Positions 56,786-60,000 of a DNA stretch of 60,000 nucleotides are shown piece after piece. Numbering within the stretch: position 1 is the first letter of the stretch; the number at the start of each line of letters is the position of its first letter. This DNA comes from Adiantum capillus-veneris (lineage: Eukaryota; Streptophyta; Polypodiopsida; Polypodiales; Pteridaceae), in assembly GCA_014529385.2 (NCBI GenBank), contig CM043971.1, forward strand, positions 83,840,340-83,900,339, written 5' to 3'. The notes below the pieces were generated by a model. That model made no database searches and was not told the DNA's origin. It worked only from the letters and a program-made list of their open reading frames with translations. The translations under genes were made by a program, and so were the position numbers.

Positions 56786-57254
56786 TCCTTGTATGTGGTG
56801 TTGTACTACTGTGATTCCTGTGATCTTGTCATAGCTATCAATGAATAGTGTAGTGAAATTACCTAGCATGGAGACATATTCCTTCCTTTCTTGATCGGTT
56901 AACTCATTTGAGAGCATCCTTTGAAATTTACCTGCATCCTCTAAGGGCTGCATTCCTGATGGTTCCTCTTGGTTTGTCGGGGGTGTTTTAAATTGTGTCA
57001 ATCTTTTTGGGTCTTTAAGAATGACCCCCATCACTTCAATGCTACTGTCACTCCTGTCAGTGGTGGCTGTCTCTTCTCCTGAGGTAGACAAATAGTCGCT
57101 GGTGGACTCATCTTCTGAGGCCTCCAAGATCATGTTGCGTTGCTTCCCAGTCCTCATATCGTAGAATATGGACTTCCCTTTAGCGTCCTTCATCTGAATC
57201 ATTCCGGTGCTCCAGTCTTGCTTAGCTTCCATAGCCATGAGCCAGGGTCTCCCA
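56720..57254 (-). pseudogene. Gypsy G protease tail and protease-RT linker
   Basis: Begins at the copia D junction with GRPWLMAMEAKQDWSTGM, the end of the protease domain. An acidic linker (EASEDESTSDYLSTSGEE) and ERKEYVSMLGNFTTLFIDSY, the segment before RT, follow. A frameshift near 56785 moves the reading to the RT frame. Confidence 0.78.
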
Positions 57255-57571
57255 TGTTGAGATGTCGAGCTTTACACCTTGAGCTGGCATCCACTACGGG
57301 TCTTGGCCGCTTACGGAATTTACTCATTGGCGCTTTAGGTGACCGACACGGAGGATCTCTGCTAGTGATTCTACAGCTGGACTACACTTATAGTGCCAGC
57401 CTAGTACGCTTCTAGCGAGTTCACACTTAGTGACCGCACGTACATATGTGCTACTTTTCAGCTTTAGCACTTAGACATTTTGTACTCTCTGTGAAGAAGA
57501 AGAAGAAGTTTTCCATCTCTGTGTGCTTTGTGCTTGTCTCGTGTATCTCTCTTGCATCCTCATTCTTTACA
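57255..57571 (+). repeat. 5' LTR of copia D (317 bp)
   Basis: TGTTGAGATGTCGAGC to CATTCTTTACA. The ends are fixed by the gypsy G break on one side and the primer site on the other. Confidence 0.75.
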
Positions 57572-57584
57572 TGGTATCAGAGCC
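57572..57584 (+). promoter_or_regulatory. Primer binding site of copia D
   Basis: TGGTATCAGAGCC immediately after the LTR; initiator-Met tRNA type. Confidence 0.92.
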
Positions 57585-57834
57585 TGGTGCAGGCAAGAGA
57601 GGCTAAGAGAGCAAGAGCATCACAATCCCTTCGTTCGCAATCCCTTCGTCCAAGTTTCTGAATAGGTCTCCAAAGTGCAGTACACAGAGATTTACTGTAC
57701 ATGTACAGTGGTTGTATGGACGTTTGATTGTGGACACTCGTTGAGTGTAGGAAGCGTTACAGATACCACGATAGCAGGTTCAACAGATTTGCAGGTTTTT
57801 GCAGATTGCAGCGATTTTGTCTTAGTGCTTCAAG

Positions 57835-59142
57835 ATGTCTGACGGTTTCAGTCAGATTGTTACTGAGAAGCTTGAGAAAAATAACTACCCTGCATGGAAG
57901 TTCAGAATAACAAATTTCCTAAAAGGAAAAGGTTATTGGGACTATGTAGAAGGAGACAATGAAAAGGAACCAGAGATTCCCGAGGCAAATGCTACAACAG
58001 AACAAAGGAAAGCTTTGAGGGACTGGCAACAAGGCCAGAGCAAAGTGATGTATTGGCTTTCTATGAGCATCACAGATGGCATGATGGGCTATCTACAGGA
58101 TGCTCAAACCCCCGCCATTGCATGGAAAAACTTAGGCAGAGTGTTCGAGGTGAACACCAAGGCCAGGAAGCTTCAACTAAAGTCGGAGCTAAATCAGGTT
58201 AAGAGGAACAATCTCTCCATTAATGATTATGCTTTGAAGATCAAGAGTATCATTGAGGCTCTTGGATCTATTAAAGTCTCAGTGGAAGATGATGACATTG
58301 TCCGTGCATGCTTGGATGGTCTAGGAGATGAGTATGTACATTTCAGGTCTTCCATGAATACAAGAGACGACATCCCCGTGTTCCAAGATTTGATTTCTAT
58401 GCTTATTCTGGAGGAGAAGAACCTTGACACATCTTCTTCTCATGGCAGAAATAATTCTGAACAGTCCTTCTATTCTAACTCCAACAAAGGTAGAGGTAGA
58501 GGTCGTGGTCGAGGCCCAAGGGGTTGCAGGGGCCAATTTCTGGAAGGTCAATCAAATCAAAACAATACAGGTGGCAGGGGAAACCAGTCTCAAGGCAGGG
58601 GGAGTCAAAGAGGTCGTGGTGCAGGATCAAGCAGGCAGCAACATACTCCAGATAGCAGAGAATGTTGGACTTGTGGTGAAAGAGGTCACATGTCACGTGA
58701 CTGTCCAAAGGGAAAAGCAAGTGGAAAGAGAGAACAGGATAACTATGCATCTACTAGCAGAGATGTAGATGATAGCAAAAACGAGCGCATGTTTGTTATG
58801 CAGCATGTAATGAATACAATGACTATAGAGAATTCCACCCAAGATGATGTTTGGTATGTAGATTCAGGTGTCTCTAATCACATGACGTCTCGTGGAGAGT
58901 GGTTTAGAGATATGCGCAAACCAGATGTGTCAAGCTATGTGCAGATAGGAGATGACACAGCTCACCCCATTGCTCATGTAGGGGACATACCTCTAAATAC
59001 GAAGAGTGGGAAATCAAAGTACTTAGCAGATGTACTTCATGTCCCAAACATTACAAAGAATCTTGTTTCTGTTGGACAAATGGTTGAGCAGGGTTTGCAG
59101 GTTCGCTTCAATCTGAATGGCTGTTATGTAGAAGATTTCTAG
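57835..59142 (+). pseudogene. Copia D gag and protease (435-codon frame)
   Basis: Starts MSDGFSQIVTEKLEKNNYPA. The gag domain (residues 10-200) includes WKNLGRVFEVNTKARKLQLK and IKSIIEALGSIKVSVEDDD. An Arg/Gly-rich segment (RGRGRGRGPRG) and an intact zinc knuckle CWTCGERGHMSRDC follow. Protease has WYVDSGVSNHMT (DSGA changed to DSGV) and DVLHVPNITKNLVSVGQM. It is stopped by TAG 59140-59142, which is probably a former CAG. ATG 57835 is the first in frame after the leader. Confidence 0.85.
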
Positions 59143-60000
59143 AATGGCTATAAGCTGATCAAAGAGGGAAAATGTGTGGGCAAAATGTTTACGCTGAATG
59201 TAGACATGCCTGAGGTAAAAGCTGCATTATTTGCACAGGGCACAGGTGTTGTGGCTGATGTTGACATTTGGCACAAACGCATTGGCCATGTCAATGAGCA
59301 GAGATTGCGCAGCATGCAATCAAAACAGATTGTAAAAGGTTTGCCCAAATTCAAGGTGGATGGTATGCATAAAGTGTGTGCAGCATGCCAGTTTGGAAAA
59401 TAGTCAAAGGGCTCATTTCCACATGAGCGCAATGTATGTAAAAAGCCACTTGAGGTGGTGCACACAGATGTTTGGGGTCCAACCGATACTGCAAGTATAC
59501 ATGGTTGTAGGTATTATGTGTCTTTCATCGATGACCATACAAGGAAAGTATGGGTCTACTTCATGCGTAACAAAAGTGAAGTGTTTGGTCACTTTCAGGA
59601 CTTCAAAGTCATGATTGAGAAGGAGACAAATATGCAAATCAAGACATTGAGGTTAGATGGAGGGGGAGAGTACTTCTCCAATGATTTTTCAGATTTTCTG
59701 CGAATGCATGGTATACGCAGGTAGTTTACATGCAGATATACTCCACAGCAGAATGGGGTCGCAGAAAGGAAAAACAGGCACATTGCAGAGGTTGCACGTG
59801 CATTGATGAATGAGAAGAACATGCCTCATCATTTCTGGGCTGAAGCTGAAAATAGAGCTGTGTACATTATGAACACGACACCTACAGCTGCGGTGCATGA
59901 TGTAACGCCTGAGGAAAAGTTTACAGGTACAAAGCCTGATTTGGCACACTTGAAAGTGTTTGGCTGAATAGCTTACGTGCATGTACCAGATGAGTTGCGT
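59143..60000 (+). pseudogene. Copia D integrase
   Basis: In frame after the stop: pre-integrase text, the HHCC finger (WHKRIGHVNEQRL, CAACQFGK), the first catalytic Asp (VHTDVWGPTD), SFIDDHTRKVWVYF, the second (LRLDGGGEYF) and Glu (QQNGVAERKNRHI), then KNMPHHFWAEAENRAVYIMN. Stops at TAG 59401, TAG 59722 and TGA about 59965 all lie in this one frame, with no frameshift seen, so decay here is by base substitution only. Confidence 0.83.

Larger units (their letters stand above)
53674..57254 (-). mobile_element. Gypsy G: Tat-lineage Ty3/gypsy pol, interrupted by copia D
   Basis: The minus strand carries, in order, the protease tail, RT, RNase H, a second (archaeal-type) RNase H, and integrase with its C-terminal domain over 3.6 kb. 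Two RNase H domains in tandem are the mark of the plant Tat/Ogre group. Coding is cut at 57254, in the GRPWL segment, by the 5' end of copia D. Lesions are a frameshift near 56785, TAG at 56551 and breaks within integrase. Confidence 0.9.
57255..60000 (+). mobile_element. Copia D: 5' half of a Ty1/copia element, runs off the window
   Basis: 5' LTR 57255-57571, primer site, leader, gag-protease and integrase; RT, RNase H and the 3' LTR lie beyond 60000. It is inserted in gypsy G, whose protease reading stops exactly at the LTR. The five bases before the LTR are TCCCA and should recur after the 3' LTR. The family is distinct from A/B. Stops at 59140, 59401, 59722 and about 59965 make it inactive. 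Confidence 0.9.

Noticed and set aside
53674-57254. Endogenous pararetrovirus
   Set aside because: An integrase with HHCC finger and DDE core and the tandem RNase H order fit a Ty3/gypsy Tat-group retrotransposon; no movement or coat protein was seen.

Overview
The window reads as nuclear DNA from a land plant with a large, transposon-filled genome. The evidence is plant-type Ty1/copia elements with initiator-Met tRNA primer sites (TGGTATCAGAGC), a Ty3/gypsy element with two RNase H domains in tandem (a Tat-lineage trait known from plants), L1-like LINE reverse transcriptases, long (GA)n tracts, and a RING gene with a plant-like 5' UTR intron. The species cannot be fixed from the sequence. 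There are no bacterial operons, rRNA genes, canonical tRNA genes or CRISPR arrays.

Layout. 1-10.3 kb: a short Thr/Pro-rich ORF behind a TATA box, two decayed minus-strand genes of families I do not recognise (0.85-1.5 and 2.9-5.3 kb), GA arrays, a very strong hairpin at 6.6 kb and a 109-bp tandem duplication. 10.3-13.7 kb: a complete but internally deleted copia element (E, minus strand) with both LTRs and a TAAAA target duplication, inserted in another decayed ORF. 15.3-17.3 kb: gypsy integrase debris, two tRNA-like (SINE-like) segments and a G/GA tract. 17.3-23.8 kb: an L1-like LINE (minus) split by copia A (plus). 24.3-25.4 kb: the only convincing host gene, a coiled-coil RING protein. 25.9-29 kb: a gypsy RT scrap, a hairpin and small repeats. 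29.1-32.6 kb: copia C, lacking its 5' part but with a 3' LTR. 32.6-38.3 kb: a second LINE (plus) split by copia B, a sister of A, with an ATGCC target duplication. 39-41.3 kb: a copia gag-protease scrap (minus) and a third LINE (plus). 41.3-44.9 kb: an LTR element (F, minus) with an unrecognised ORF and internal minisatellites. 45.8-50.2 kb: gypsy gag-protease (H, minus). 50.5-53.6 kb: degenerate repeats and a dense simple-repeat cluster. 53.7-57.25 kb: Tat-like gypsy (G, minus), cut inside its protease region by copia D (57.26 kb to the window end, plus).

The elements do not work together as a pathway. They record nested insertions followed by decay: C->T-type nonsense codons, single-base frameshifts and microsatellite growth inside LTRs. 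Copies A and B share one frameshift in gag, so that lesion is older than their separation. I found no clear case for a new defence or metabolic system. The best candidates for something undescribed are the unknown ORF of element F, the decayed 2.9-5.3 kb gene family, and the RING gene.
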